Source: DATAFF01 sp963744915 (GTDB lineage: Bacteria > Pseudomonadota > Alphaproteobacteria > Rhizobiales > Aestuariivirgaceae). From it: DNA of 64,000 bases. Shown piece by piece: positions 53,545-62,089 of this stretch; position 1 is the first letter of the stretch; each line of letters opens with the position of its first letter. The stretch is taken from NCBI GenBank assembly GCA_963744915.1, contig CAVUUY010000014.1, forward strand, positions 73,151 to 137,150. The letters are read 5' to 3'. Below the pieces are notes generated by a model that worked only from the letters and a program-made list of their open reading frames with translations, was not told where the DNA came from and made no database searches. A program made the translations under genes and the position numbers.

Positions 53545-54084
53545 TCAGGCCTCGTCGCGCACCTCGATGATTTTGTCCTCCCGCGCATAAGGCACGAAGC
53601 CGAAGCGCTGATACAGGCTCAGCGCCTTCGGGGCATCGAGGGTGCAGGTCTCGACGATCAGGCGCCCGGTCGGCTCCGACCAGGCCGTGGCAATGGCTTC
53701 CGACAGCAGCCATTTGCCGAGGCCGCGTCCCTTGAAGTCCGGAACGAGGCCCAGATACATGATCTCGACCAACCCGCCACGGCGACGGTCGAGCTCGAAG
53801 AAGCCGGCCGGCACGCCGGCGACATAGGCGATATGCACCTGGACATCGGGATGCTGGATCAGCTCGGCGAGCGCGCGATCGGGGATGTCCTTGCGATCGA
53901 TCCAGTAATAATCCTGGCCAATCACCTCATAAAGATAACGATAGAAATGCAAGGGCGGCAACTCGGCCCGCATCAATGCCAGCTTCATATTGACCGGCGG
54001 CGCGGCACGGATCTGCGCATCCGCCGTCATTTCGAGAAAAGTGACGACGGTCGCGAGCGTCCGGAGCTTCGGCTTGCGCGGCAC
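53545..54084 (-). CDS. GNAT family N-acetyltransferase
   Basis: 179 residues from GTG 54084, 7 bp after the sulfurtransferase stop. The start is not certain; longer ORF codons overlap that gene. The segment TVVTFLEMTADAQIRAAPPV with LALMRAELPPLHFYRYLYEV is a typical opening of this subgroup. The acetyl-CoA-binding loop is YLGLVPDFKGRGLGKWLLSE and the closing motif VETCTLDAPKALSLYQRFGF. The substrate is unknown. It is the last gene of the cysteine-related cluster. Confidence 0.87.
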   Translation of the reverse strand: MPRKPKLRTLATVVTFLEMTADAQIRAAPPVNMKLALMRAELPPLHFYRYLYEVIGQDYYWIDRKDIPDRALAELIQHPDVQVHIAYVAGVPAGFFELDRRRGGLVEIMYLGLVPDFKGRGLGKWLLSEAIATAWSEPTGRLIVETCTLDAPKALSLYQRFGFVPYAREDKIIEVRDEA

Positions 54085-54091
54085 CAGCCCG

Positions 54092-54937
54092 TCAGCCCTT
54101 GGTCTCGACCGGCAGGCTCGGATCGCTGCCCCATTCGGCCCATGACCCGTCATAAAGCGCGTTGTCATTGTGGCCGATCAGGGCGAGGCCAAGCGACAGG
54201 ATGGCGGCAGTGATGCCCGAGCCGCAGCTCGTGACCACCGGCTGGGCGAGATCGACGCCGGCGCGCTGAAAGGCGGCCCTGATCTCCTGGCGCGGCTTCA
54301 GGGTGCCGTCGGGATTGAGCAGGCTTGCATAATGGACATTACGGGCGCCGGGAATATGGCCGCCGCGCACGCCCGGTCGCGGCTCCGGCTCCTCGGCGCG
54401 AAAGCGCGGCGCGCCCCGGGCATCGGCAATGACCGCCGATCCGTTGCTGGCGATCGCGGCCATTTCGCGCCGGTCGCGCACGAGCATGGCGTTGAAGCGC
54501 GGGGTGAAGTGCCGCTCCTGGCGGGCCTCGGCCGGTCCTTCCGCCAGCGGACGGCCCTCGCTCTTCCATTTCGGCAGGCCGCCGTCGAGGACGGCGACGT
54601 CCTCATGGCCGAACACCCGGAACATCCACCAGGCGCGCGCCGCCGAAAACAGGCCAACGGTGTCGTACACGACGATCCTCTTGCCGTCGCCGATGCCCAT
54701 CCGGCGGACGGCGGCGGAAAATTTCTCGGCCGGCGGCAGCATATGGGGCAGGGGGCTCGCAGTGTCGCTGATGGCGTCGATGTCGAAGAATTGCGCGCCG
54801 GGAATATGCTCGATCAGAAATTCGGCCTGGGCGTTGCGGCGCTCGGTCGGGAGATGCCACGAGGCATCGAGGACGACGAGGTCCGGCGCATCGAGATGCG
54901 AGGCCAGCCAGTCGGTCGTCACCAGATAGTCACTCAC
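54092..54937 (-). CDS. sseA: 3-mercaptopyruvate sulfurtransferase (tandem rhodanese)
   Basis: 281 residues from GTG 54937, chosen because GGAGGATCAG precedes it; an ATG four codons upstream is the alternative. Two rhodanese domains: the N-terminal inactive one (VVLDASWHLPTE, FFDIDAISDTASPLPHMLPP, YDTVGLFSAARAWWMFRVFG) and the C-terminal one with the catalytic Cys in VTSCGSGITAAILSLGLALI. The CGSGxT loop is the mercaptopyruvate-type variant, not the CRxGx[R/T] of thiosulfate enzymes. It would act with cysteine metabolism. Confidence 0.92.
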   Translation of the reverse strand: MSDYLVTTDWLASHLDAPDLVVLDASWHLPTERRNAQAEFLIEHIPGAQFFDIDAISDTASPLPHMLPPAEKFSAAVRRMGIGDGKRIVVYDTVGLFSAARAWWMFRVFGHEDVAVLDGGLPKWKSEGRPLAEGPAEARQERHFTPRFNAMLVRDRREMAAIASNGSAVIADARGAPRFRAEEPEPRPGVRGGHIPGARNVHYASLLNPDGTLKPRQEIRAAFQRAGVDLAQPVVTSCGSGITAAILSLGLALIGHNDNALYDGSWAEWGSDPSLPVETKG

Positions 54938-54949
54938 CTGATCCTCCAT

Positions 54950-55675
54950 TCAAGCGATGGTTAGGCGGATGCGCCGGTTCTGCTTGCCCTTGCTCTCGGG
55001 CTTGCCGACGGAGACGCGGCCGATTTCGCCGGTCCGACGCACATGGGTGCCGCCGCAAGGCTGAAGATCGATGCTCCCACCCTCGCCGATCGACACGAGG
55101 CGCACCTGTCCGGTGCCGGTGGGCGGCATGACCGACATGGTGCGGACCAGGCCGGGATTGGCGGCGAGCTCCGCGTCGCTGATCCATTGCTCGCAGACCG
55201 GATGGTCCTCGGCGATCAGCCGGTTGATCTCGCCCTCGATCCTGTCGCGCGACACGGCCGAAGGATCGGCGATATCGAAATCGAGCCGCCCGCCATCGGC
55301 GGCGATCTGACCGCCGGTCACCGGGAAGCGGACGAGGGCGCACAGCAGATGCAGTGCGGTATGGACCCGCATATGCCGGTAACGCCGCTCCCAGTCGAGC
55401 GCGGCGCGGGCGACGGCACCGGGCTCCGGCATGGCGGCGGCGCCGGCGGCATCGATGACATGCACGATCGCCTTGCCGTCGTCATAGACGGTGGTGGCGA
55501 CCGGCAGGGCGCCGATGCCGGGGACCTCCAGGGTGCCGGTGTCGCCGGGCTGGCCGCCGGCCATGGCATAGAACACCGTGCGGTCGAGGATGACGCCGCC
55601 CCGCGCGTTGACGGCGATGACACGCGCCTCGCAGTCGCGGAGATAGGGGTCGGCGCGAAACAGCAGTTCCGTCAT
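54950..55675 (-). CDS. alaX: alanyl-tRNA editing protein, AlaX type
   Basis: 241 residues, starting at ATG 55675, which lies just after the cysK stop region. It hydrolyses Ser- or Gly-mischarged tRNA-Ala. Zinc ligands are in MRVHTALHLLCALVRF (HxxxH) and CGGTHVRRTGEIG (CxxxH). The editing-domain opening DRTVFYAMAGGQPGDTGTLE is clear. There is no alanyl-tRNA synthetase catalytic domain, so it is a freestanding trans-editing factor. Between cysK and sseA it suggests a cluster devoted to cysteine/serine chemistry. Confidence 0.92.
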   Translation of the reverse strand: MTELLFRADPYLRDCEARVIAVNARGGVILDRTVFYAMAGGQPGDTGTLEVPGIGALPVATTVYDDGKAIVHVIDAAGAAAMPEPGAVARAALDWERRYRHMRVHTALHLLCALVRFPVTGGQIAADGGRLDFDIADPSAVSRDRIEGEINRLIAEDHPVCEQWISDAELAANPGLVRTMSVMPPTGTGQVRLVSIGEGGSIDLQPCGGTHVRRTGEIGRVSVGKPESKGKQNRRIRLTIA

Positions 55676-55676
55676 C

Positions 55677-56732
55677 TCAGCTCTGGACCTCTTCGAAGAC
55701 GACCGGCAGGTTGCTGCGCCGGCGCTCGAGCCAGGGCGGCACGGGCAGATTCTTCGAGCGCAGGAAGGAGGGATCGAACAGGCGGGACTGGTAGCGGGTC
55801 CCGAGATCGCAGAGCATGGTGACGATGGTGTGGCCGGGGCCGAGCTCCTTGGCGAGCCGGATGGCGCCTGCAACATTGATGCCGGAGGAGCCGCCGAGGC
55901 ACAGCCCCTCATGCTCGAGGAGATCGAAAACGATCTCGACCGCTTCACTATCCGAGATGCGGTAGGCGGTGTCGATGATCGCGCCTTCGAGATTGCGGGT
56001 GATGCGGCCCTGGCCGATTCCCTCGGTGATCGAGGTGCCCTCGGCCACGAGCTCGCCCGTGGTGTACCAGCTGTAAAGGGCGGCGCCATGCGGGTCGGCA
56101 ATGCCGATGACGACATTGGGATTGCGTTCCTTGAGGCCGTCGGAGACGCCACCCAGCGTGCCGCCCGAGCCGACGGCGCAGATGAAGCCGCCGACCTCGC
56201 CAGCGGTCTCGGCCCAGATCTCGGCGGCGGTGGTCTCGTAATGGCCGCGGCGGTTGGCGACGTTGTCGAATTGGTTGGCCCAGATGGCGCCGGAGGGCAG
56301 ATCGGCATTCAGCCGCGCCGCCAGCCGGGCGGAATATTTCACGTAATTGTTGGGGTTCTTGTACGGCACCGCCGGCACCTCGACGAGCTCCGCCCCAAGC
56401 ACGCGCAGGGTATCCTTCTTCTCCTGGCTCTGGGTCTCCGGGATGACGATCACCGTCTTGAAGCCCATGGCGTTGGCGACCATGGCAATGCCGATGCCGG
56501 TGTTGCCGGCGGTGCCCTCCACGATGGTGCCGCCCGGCCGCAGCGTGCCGTTCCTGACCGCATCCTCGATGATGAACAGGGCGGCGCGGTCCTTGACCGA
56601 CTGACCGGGATTCATGAACTCTGCCTTGCCCAGAATGGCGCAGCCGGTCAGTTCCGAGGCGCGTCGCAGCTTGATCAGCGGCGTGTTGCCGATGGCGGCG
56701 AGGACGTCCTCCTTGATTTGCATTGTCGTCAC
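55677..56732 (-). CDS. cysK: cysteine synthase A family (O-acetylserine sulfhydrylase)
   Basis: 351 residues from GTG 56732 (GGAG lies 4-5 nt upstream; ATG 56723 is the alternative). The PLP lysine is Lys47 in MNPGQSVKDRAALFIIED. Phosphate and substrate loops are GTIVEGTAGNTGIGIAMVAN and VGSGGTLGGVSDGLKERNPN. It is longer than classical CysK (~310), with an extended C-terminus (LFDPSFLRSKNLPVPPWLER), so a related cystathionine-beta-synthase-like paralog is conceivable. First gene of the minus-strand cluster cysK-alaX-sseA-GNAT. Confidence 0.9.
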   Translation of the reverse strand: MTTMQIKEDVLAAIGNTPLIKLRRASELTGCAILGKAEFMNPGQSVKDRAALFIIEDAVRNGTLRPGGTIVEGTAGNTGIGIAMVANAMGFKTVIVIPETQSQEKKDTLRVLGAELVEVPAVPYKNPNNYVKYSARLAARLNADLPSGAIWANQFDNVANRRGHYETTAAEIWAETAGEVGGFICAVGSGGTLGGVSDGLKERNPNVVIGIADPHGAALYSWYTTGELVAEGTSITEGIGQGRITRNLEGAIIDTAYRISDSEAVEIVFDLLEHEGLCLGGSSGINVAGAIRLAKELGPGHTIVTMLCDLGTRYQSRLFDPSFLRSKNLPVPPWLERRRSNLPVVFEEVQS

Positions 56733-56742
56733 GGCGCTCCGA

Positions 56743-57003
56743 TCAAATCACGCAGTCGGGCCCGGGTTGCGGGCAGGGAATGGGCGCGTTGAGAATCTCC
56801 GGCTGGTTTGTGCCTGGAACATAGCCCGGCGCAAGATGCGAGACGATGCAGACGCCGAGGGGAAGATAGCTCGAATTGGGCATGTGGAACCAGCGCAGGA
56901 ATTCACCGGTGGAGAGGTGCCCGGCGAGGTAGAACTGCAGCACCGAGGCGCTGAACGGATGCAGCCGCCCCTCGACGCAGGCGATTGCTTCCCTCATTCC
57001 CAT
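56743..57003 (-). CDS. hypothetical protein
   Basis: 86 residues from ATG 57003 after GGGAGGCCGCCA. The sequence is compact: MREAIACVEGRLHPFSASVL, YLAGHLSTGEFLRWFHMPNS, ending PCPQPGPDCVI with paired Cys/Pro. No signal peptide or transmembrane helix is clear. It lies just upstream of cysK on the same strand, with a 10-bp gap, so the two may be co-transcribed. Function unknown. Confidence 0.55.
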   Translation of the reverse strand: MGMREAIACVEGRLHPFSASVLQFYLAGHLSTGEFLRWFHMPNSSYLPLGVCIVSHLAPGYVPGTNQPEILNAPIPCPQPGPDCVI

Positions 57004-57156
57004 TGGCGGCCTCCCGATGAGCTGCGACGCGCGAATTGCCAGTTTGGCCGACGGCCAGAGCCCGGGAAAGAGAAAATTTCGCCGCCGCGGGGCGATCCAG
57101 GCAAGTTCCCGTCTGTCGCGCCGCTGGTGTAGGATTGTCGAAAACGCGGAGGAAAA

Positions 57157-57840
57157 ATGATGCTGAAGCGGGGTGCACTGGTTGCGGTCCTCATGACGGC
57201 CGCCTCGGCGGGCCAGGCGCTGGCCGGGGCGTGCTCGAGCGAGGCAGGGCCACGGATCGACTGGTCGGGATGTTCCAAGCCGCGGCTGATGCTGACCGGG
57301 ATCGATTTTGCGGCGTCGAATTTCGAAGGCGCCAGTCTGACCGGGACCGACTTCAAGGGTTCGACGCTCGACGGCTCGGTGTTCTACAAAGCCGATATTT
57401 CTCGGGTGTCGTTCCGCAACAGCAGCCTGAATGGCGCCAATTTCGAGAAGGCCACGGGCCTTCGGACCAGTTTCGACGGGGCAAATGCCCAAGGGGCGAA
57501 TTTCCAGAAATCCGAGTTCAACCGCAGCATCTTCAACAAGGCCAATCTGTCCGGGGCGAACCTGACCAAGGCCGATGTCGGCCGCGGATCCTTCCAGGGC
57601 GCCAACCTCGAACAGGTGCCGTTCGTTCTCGCCAACATCTCCCGCACCAATTTCGCGGGCGCCAATCTGCACGGCGCCGATTTCCGCAACGCCTTCACCT
57701 ACAACACGAATTTCGAAGACGCCGACCTGTCGGGCGTCAAGAACCTGGTGCAAGAACAGCTCGATATCGCCTGCGGCAACGATGCCACCGTGCTGCCACA
57801 GGGCCTGACGAAGCCCAGCCGCTGGAACTGCGAGGAATGA
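57157..57840 (+). CDS. exported pentapeptide-repeat protein
   Basis: 227 residues. The signal peptide (ALVAVLMTAASAGQALAG) is followed by Cys-containing CSSEAGPRIDWSGCSKP and about 130 residues of pentapeptide repeats of the A(N/D)(L/F)XX form (GANFEKATG, GANFQKSEF, KANLSGANLTKADV, GANLHGADFRNAF). This builds a right-handed quadrilateral beta-helix. Exported versions are common in this order but lack known function. A Cys pair near the C-terminus (DIACGND, RWNCEE) may form a disulfide. Confidence 0.9.
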   Translation: MMLKRGALVAVLMTAASAGQALAGACSSEAGPRIDWSGCSKPRLMLTGIDFAASNFEGASLTGTDFKGSTLDGSVFYKADISRVSFRNSSLNGANFEKATGLRTSFDGANAQGANFQKSEFNRSIFNKANLSGANLTKADVGRGSFQGANLEQVPFVLANISRTNFAGANLHGADFRNAFTYNTNFEDADLSGVKNLVQEQLDIACGNDATVLPQGLTKPSRWNCEE

Positions 57841-57854
57841 GGTCGAAGGAAGGG

Positions 57855-57930
57855 TGGCTCCCCGGGCCGGACTCGAACCAGCGACCCAGCGGTTAACAGC
57901 CGCTTGCTCTACCGACTGAGCTACCGGGGA
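57855..57930 (-). tRNA. tRNA-Asn (GUU)
   Basis: 76 nt on the minus strand with encoded CCA. Acceptor TCCCCGG pairs with CCGGGGA, the anticodon loop is CTGTTAA and the T-loop TTCGAGT. It lies immediately after the convergent pentapeptide-repeat gene. Confidence 0.95.
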
Positions 57931-58003
57931 AAAGCGCGCGGCTCTCTTAGCAAACCCATGCGGTGATTGAAAGCCGAAAACCGCATCCCATCTCGTGAAG
58001 GGC

Positions 58004-58315
58004 ATGCCTCGCATCCGCATCGGCCAACAGAGCGTTCCCTTGCCAGCCAATCGTTTCGCACGGCTGGGGCTCGGGCTTTTGCTGATCGCCGGGGGCATTC
58101 TCGGCTTTTTGCCCATTCTGGGCTTCTGGATGATCCCGCTCGGGCTCCTGGTGCTGTCCTTCGATCTGCCGCAGGTGCGGCGGTGGCGGCGGCGGTTTGT
58201 GGTCCGCCATGCCGAACGCGTGCGGCGGCGCCATCCGACCCTTGCCGGCTGGCTGGGGTTCGGGCACCGGCAGCCACCGCAGCCGGCGGAACCGATGGGC
58301 CCGCCGGCCGTTTAG
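58004..58315 (+). CDS. small membrane protein
   Basis: About 103 residues from ATG 58004 (an in-frame GTG lies at 57995). A basic N-terminus leads into a long hydrophobic hairpin (LGLGLLLIAGGILGFLPILG, FWMIPLGLLVLSFDLPQV) and an Arg-rich, Pro-rich cytoplasmic tail (RRWRRRFVVRHAERVRRRHP). The hairpin with GxxxFLPxxGFWMxPLG resembles PGPGW-type membrane proteins. Function unknown. Confidence 0.65.
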   Translation: MPRIRIGQQSVPLPANRFARLGLGLLLIAGGILGFLPILGFWMIPLGLLVLSFDLPQVRRWRRRFVVRHAERVRRRHPTLAGWLGFGHRQPPQPAEPMGPPAV

Positions 58316-58508
58316 CGGGCAAGTTCGACCGCCTGACGGGCGGGAGCCTCATGCTCCCGCTCTTATTTTGTCTTCGCCGATGACGGCGCATGCCGCATTC
58401 TCGCCGTACTTGATGCACAAATCGCCGCCACCCTGCCGCACGTTCCGTTGCGGCGTTTTTGCAGCGGGACCGTAAACCAGTTAGTCAGTCGAGTACGAGG
58501 GCGGCGTA

Positions 58509-58973
58509 ATGACCCTGGGCAGTGGGTTTCGTGTGTTGATCGTTGAGGACGAGATTCTCCTGGCGATGGAGTTGCAGTGGATCATCGAGGATGCCGGGCA
58601 TCAGGTGGTCGGCCATGCGTTGGACAGCCGGGCGGCCTGCCGAATGGTGGACGAACTTCATCCCGATGTGGTCCTCCTGGACCTCAATCTGCGGGATGGG
58701 CCGACCGGAATCGAGGTCGCCGACAGGATGAAGAACCGCAGCGACGTCGCGGTGGTGTTCGTGACCGCCAATGCGGGACGGCTGGGGCCGAGCTATCACG
58801 GCGCCCTTGGAGCTGTGGACAAGCCCTTCACCGCCGCGACAATCCGGTCCGTCCTGAGCTATGTCGAACGGCGGATCATAAGTGGTGCTGATGGTGGGGC
58901 ACCTCCGGTGGGACTTCGTCTCGCCGGCGGTGGTGTCGAGCACGGCATGTGGAATCGGGCAGAAGTCGCATAA
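58509..58973 (+). CDS. single-domain response regulator receiver
   Basis: 154 residues. A complete CheY-like receiver: VLIVEDEILLAMELQWIIED, phospho-acceptor Asp in DVVLLDLNLRDG (~residue 60), AVVFVTANAGR (Thr/Ser switch) and the Lys in GAVDKPFTAATIRSVLSY. The last ~30 residues are a Gly-rich tail and there is no output domain. It resembles the receivers attached to HWE kinases, so the hybrid kinase at 19750 is a possible partner, though nothing links them directly. Confidence 0.85.
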   Translation: MTLGSGFRVLIVEDEILLAMELQWIIEDAGHQVVGHALDSRAACRMVDELHPDVVLLDLNLRDGPTGIEVADRMKNRSDVAVVFVTANAGRLGPSYHGALGAVDKPFTAATIRSVLSYVERRIISGADGGAPPVGLRLAGGGVEHGMWNRAEVA

Positions 58974-59019
58974 ATCGCCCAGGAATCCACGGGCCGGCGG
59001 TCAAGAGGAGGGGTTTGCT

Positions 59020-59712
59020 GTGGGCCTGACGCGCAGAGACTTGGTCATGGGCGGTGCGGCGGTGGCGCTGTGTGGCAGATCCGCCACGGCGCTGGCATAT
59101 ACGCATGTCTATAGCAAAGCGGCGCTGGCTTATTTCTCCGGCGAGGCGCAGGACAATGGCCATCTTTATCGCCAGACCAACTGGAGCAAGATCGGTCCGC
59201 AATGGAAGCGGCAGCTCGTGAAATATCTCAGTCCCGAGCCGCAAGGTACGGTGGTCATCGATACCGACAATCATTTCCTTTACGTGATCTTCGAAAACCA
59301 GACGGCGCTGCGCTATGGCGTCGGGGTGGGGCGCGACGGCTTTCGCTGGTTCGGACGGGCGCGGATCGACCGCAAATCGCTGTGGCCGCGCTGGGTGCCG
59401 CCGCCGGAAATGCGCAAGCGCCAGCCGGATCTGCCGGATTATGTCGATCCCGGGCCGGACAATCCGCTCGGTCCGCGGGCCATGTACCTGTTCCGCGACG
59501 GTCGCGATCTCGGTTATCGCCTGCACGGCACGCTCGAGCCCTGGAGCATCGGCAAGAACGTGTCGAGCGGCTGCATCCGCATGTTTTCCGAGGACGTCAT
59601 AGATCTTTACCAGCGCTGCCCGATGGGTACCAAGGTCCTGGTGCTCAAGCACCTCGGTGCGCCGGTCATCGATGAAGCGGCCCCTGTGGATACGCAGCCG
59701 CCGCCAGGTTAG
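59020..59712 (+). CDS. L,D-transpeptidase (YkuD domain), exported
   Basis: 230 residues from GTG 59020 preceded by AGAGGAGGGG. It has a twin-arginine signal (LTRRDLVMGGAAVALCGRSA) and a YkuD domain beginning at QGTVVIDTDNHFLYVIFENQ. The active site is RLHGTLEPWSIGKNVSSGCI then RM, with the catalytic Cys in SSGCIRM and His in LHGT. These enzymes cross-link or anchor peptidoglycan stems in the periplasm. The 'Tat' export hint is unusual but frequent in alphaproteobacterial YkuD proteins. Confidence 0.92.
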   Translation: MGLTRRDLVMGGAAVALCGRSATALAYTHVYSKAALAYFSGEAQDNGHLYRQTNWSKIGPQWKRQLVKYLSPEPQGTVVIDTDNHFLYVIFENQTALRYGVGVGRDGFRWFGRARIDRKSLWPRWVPPPEMRKRQPDLPDYVDPGPDNPLGPRAMYLFRDGRDLGYRLHGTLEPWSIGKNVSSGCIRMFSEDVIDLYQRCPMGTKVLVLKHLGAPVIDEAAPVDTQPPPG

Positions 59713-59743
59713 TTCGGGGAGAGGTGCGAGGGAGGGCAACGAC

Positions 59744-60283
59744 ATGGTTGTGAGTGGGCGGCGCGGGGCCTTATGCCTCGCTTTGGTATGTGTGGCGGGC
59801 CTCATGGCCGGGTGCGCCACCAGCGGCGGCGGGTACCAGACCCGCGGTGTGGCCTATGCACCGCCGCCCGATGGGACCAACGCGCCAGTCCAGGGGGGCG
59901 TCAACGTCACTCCCGGCAGCGAAGAGGATTTCATGGTGAATGTCGGCCGGCGCACCTTCTTCGCACCCGGTTCGGCAGATCTTGACGATACCGCGCGCGT
60001 CACGCTCGACAAGCAGGTGCAGTGGCTGAACCAATATCCGCAATGGAAGATCAAGCTGCAGGGCTTCGCCGATGATCCCGGTACGCCGACGGCGCAGAAA
60101 TCCCTGTCGCAACGGCGGGCCGAGTCGGTGCGGAATTATCTCGCTTCGCATGGCATCGCTCCCGACCGGATGCTGGCCAAGGGCTACGGCCGCGAGCGGT
60201 TGGTTGCCGACTGCGCCGACATCTCCTGCAAGTCTCAGAACCGTCGCGTGATCACCAATCCGCAGGAGAGCGCCGAGTTCTGA
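59744..60283 (+). CDS. OmpA/Pal-like lipoprotein
   Basis: 179 residues. ATG 59744 is preceded by GGGAGGGCAACGAC. The lipobox is LMAGC near residue 23, so the protein is lipidated. The C-terminal ~110 residues form an OmpA peptidoglycan-binding domain (FFAPGSADLDDTARVTLDKQ, KIKLQGFADDPGTPTAQKSL, SQRRAESVRNYLASHGI, AKGYGRERLVADCADISC), resembling Pal. Pal normally lies in the tol-pal operon; here it is alone and follows an L,D-transpeptidase, so it is probably a Pal paralog. Confidence 0.9.
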   Translation: MVVSGRRGALCLALVCVAGLMAGCATSGGGYQTRGVAYAPPPDGTNAPVQGGVNVTPGSEEDFMVNVGRRTFFAPGSADLDDTARVTLDKQVQWLNQYPQWKIKLQGFADDPGTPTAQKSLSQRRAESVRNYLASHGIAPDRMLAKGYGRERLVADCADISCKSQNRRVITNPQESAEF

Positions 60284-60336
60284 TGGGACGCGCCACGACA
60301 AAAGGGCGTGGCGCGTCGTCTCAGCTCGACTGAACG

Positions 60337-60744
60337 TCAGCGGCAATCAATCCATCGACCGCCGCGATAATAACGACCGGTCTTGCGGTCGAAGTGCCCA
60401 TATTTGCGCTCGCAATAGCCGAACCACGCGGGGGTCCATGGCGTCGGGATGCCGACGACAAGACCGGGCGCCAGCGGCACACCGAGCTGCCACCATGGGT
60501 TTGCATAATAATAGCCGCCACGGAAGTAGCGATACTTGCCGGCGCGCTTGCGCCGACGATCGCCATCCTTGCGCGGATCCCATTGGCGCATGGCGGCTTT
60601 GGTCACGGCACTGTTATCGCTATTCACACTGCTAATTGCTGGATTAGCAGTGCTGATTGTTGCAGCCGATGCCGCAACGCTCAGCCCTGCAATCGCTGCC
60701 AAGCCAAGAACCGTTCCGGCGAACAGCGCTGCGCGATGAGTCAT
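60337..60744 (-). CDS. exported BA14K-like protein
   Basis: 135 residues. The signal peptide (AALFAGTVLGLAAIAGLSVA) ends near ASAATIS. The mature N-terminus is Ser/Asn-rich, then basic (KAAMRQWDPRKDGDRRRKRA), then Tyr/Trp-rich (YRYFRGGYYYANPWWQLG). The C-terminal block WFGYCERKYGHFDRKTGRYY then IDCR has the spaced cysteines of BA14K-family proteins. Those are immunoreactive surface-associated proteins of the Brucella group. Confidence 0.6.
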   Translation of the reverse strand: MTHRAALFAGTVLGLAAIAGLSVAASAATISTANPAISSVNSDNSAVTKAAMRQWDPRKDGDRRRKRAGKYRYFRGGYYYANPWWQLGVPLAPGLVVGIPTPWTPAWFGYCERKYGHFDRKTGRYYRGGRWIDCR

Positions 60745-61222
60745 GCTCCATCTCCTTGTTGTGGACCTTCCGAATGCAGACGATGGCGCGCCGGTCGTTC
60801 CGTCGCCCGTGCCAGTGGAAATGCGTTGATGCTGGTGAAAGCGCTGTTGCGGGTAATGGACAAATCGTGGGACGCTGAAATGTGAAGCGGGGCGGCCAAA
60901 TACGCAGCCGCCCCGCCTTCACTTACGGAGGTGTATGACTCAACGCTACTAACGCCCTCCGCGCCGGCTATATGAATGCCGTAAGCCACTGGCCTGCAAT
61001 GAAAATTACGGGGTCGCCGTGACATTTCCTTCTCGGAAGCATGACAATTGCATCCCTCGCGGGTACATCTTTAGAAAAAATGTAACCAGAGGTTTTGTCA
61101 AGGCGTTCCGTTCGTGCGTAATTTTCGAAAGCGTAAGGTGCTGACAAGCTTGATGCTTTGGTTTTGGGGAAGGCCCGATCCGTCAGAGGACGGGCCAGCC
61201 ATTGCAAGAAGGACACAGCGAC
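60745..61222. other. intergenic region with a GC-rich hairpin
   Basis: 478 bp without a supportable gene. GCGGGGCGGC (60887-60896) and GCCGCCCCGC (60907-60916) form a perfect 10-bp stem. The rest is AT-richer from about 61040 and probably holds the promoters of the flanking divergent genes. No T-run follows the hairpin. Confidence 0.45.
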
Positions 61223-61372
61223 ATGAACATTGATCTTCATCAACCTGAACCGCTGATCGCGCTCATCGCTGGAATCGTCATTCTGATCGCGCCCCGCATT
61301 CTCAATTTCGTGGTCGCGATCTATCTGATCCTTCTCGGTCTGCTCGGACTCTTCCCGCACCTGCTGCGGTAG
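61223..61372 (+). CDS. DUF3096-type small membrane protein
   Basis: 49 residues: MNIDLHQPEPLIALIAGIVI followed by LIAPRILNFVVAIYLILLGL and LGLFPHLLR. Two hydrophobic segments flanking APRILN, which fits DUF3096. GAAGGACACAGCGAC precedes the ATG. These short proteins are common in Hyphomicrobiales and of unknown role. The gene is convergent with the DUF805 gene. Confidence 0.75.
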   Translation: MNIDLHQPEPLIALIAGIVILIAPRILNFVVAIYLILLGLLGLFPHLLR

Positions 61373-61385
61373 TCGCTCTCCTCAC

Positions 61386-61772
61386 TCACCCATATTGGTT
61401 GGGAGCCTCGTCGCTCGGCTGGACATACCAGTAAAGCAGGACGAGCGGTCCGACGAACGGGACGAGCATCAGCAGCAGCCACCATCCACTGCGGCCGGTG
61501 TCGTGCAGGCGGCGCACGGCGAGAGCCATGTTGGGGAGCAGCAGCGCGAGGATGGCGATGAAGGTCAGCGGCTGCATGGCGCCGCGCTCGAACAGCCCGG
61601 CATGAACGGAAGAGGCGAACAATGCGCCATCGATCATGCGGGTGACGAGTGTGAGCAGCACGAACACCAGCACCCACCGCCAGAACTCGGTGCGCGAGGC
61701 ACGCCCGGCGAAGGTCGCATATTTGGAGAGCACCGAGTTGATGGCGTCGCCGAAGGTCATCGCTGGCTGCAT
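61386..61772 (-). CDS. DUF805 family membrane protein
   Basis: 128 residues from ATG 61772, preceded by GAAGGAGTAGCACCC. Markers are FAGRASRTEFWRWVLVFVLL, LFASSVHAGLFERG, LLPNMALAVRRLHDTGRSGW and LLLMLVPFVGPLVLLYWYVQ. The RLHDTGRSGWW motif is the family signature. About four helices. DUF805 proteins are widespread; their function is unknown. It lies downstream of the DUF4326 gene on the same strand. Confidence 0.9.
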   Translation of the reverse strand: MQPAMTFGDAINSVLSKYATFAGRASRTEFWRWVLVFVLLTLVTRMIDGALFASSVHAGLFERGAMQPLTFIAILALLLPNMALAVRRLHDTGRSGWWLLLMLVPFVGPLVLLYWYVQPSDEAPNQYG

Positions 61773-61777
61773 GGGTG

Positions 61778-62089
61778 CTACTCCTTCGGTCCGCGGCCAT
61801 TGTTGGCCATCTCGATCAGCACATCGCCGTGGCAAGGACCGGGCGGGCACCAGCAGGCCAGGTCCTTGCCGCGGAGCTCAGCCAGCGACTGACGCAGGCT
61901 TCTCGCCTTCGGATCGTCGCTCACGATAAAGCTGGCAAATTGTCGGACGCATTCCTCGCGGGTCCCGTGCACGTCGATCCGGAACGGGTTGCCCCATTTG
62001 GTCGGACGCGACACGATCACCGCATTGTCCGGCAGCCGCCAGCCCTTTGTCCGGCGCAGCTGGATCCGCTTCGGCCCGGCGGTGTTCAT
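61778..62089 (-). CDS. DUF4326 domain protein
   Basis: 103 residues. The ATG overlaps the metal exporter stop (ATGA). Sequence highlights are RIQLRRTKGWRLPDNAVIVS, RPTKWGNPFRIDVHGTREEC, LRGKDLACWCPPGPCHGDVL. The RTKGWRxP and CWCxxxxxCH segments are the DUF4326 hallmarks and may bind metal. It is often phage- or mobile-associated, but a chromosomal copy coupled to a CDF exporter is seen here. Function unknown. Confidence 0.85.
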   Translation of the reverse strand: MNTAGPKRIQLRRTKGWRLPDNAVIVSRPTKWGNPFRIDVHGTREECVRQFASFIVSDDPKARSLRQSLAELRGKDLACWCPPGPCHGDVLIEMANNGRGPKE

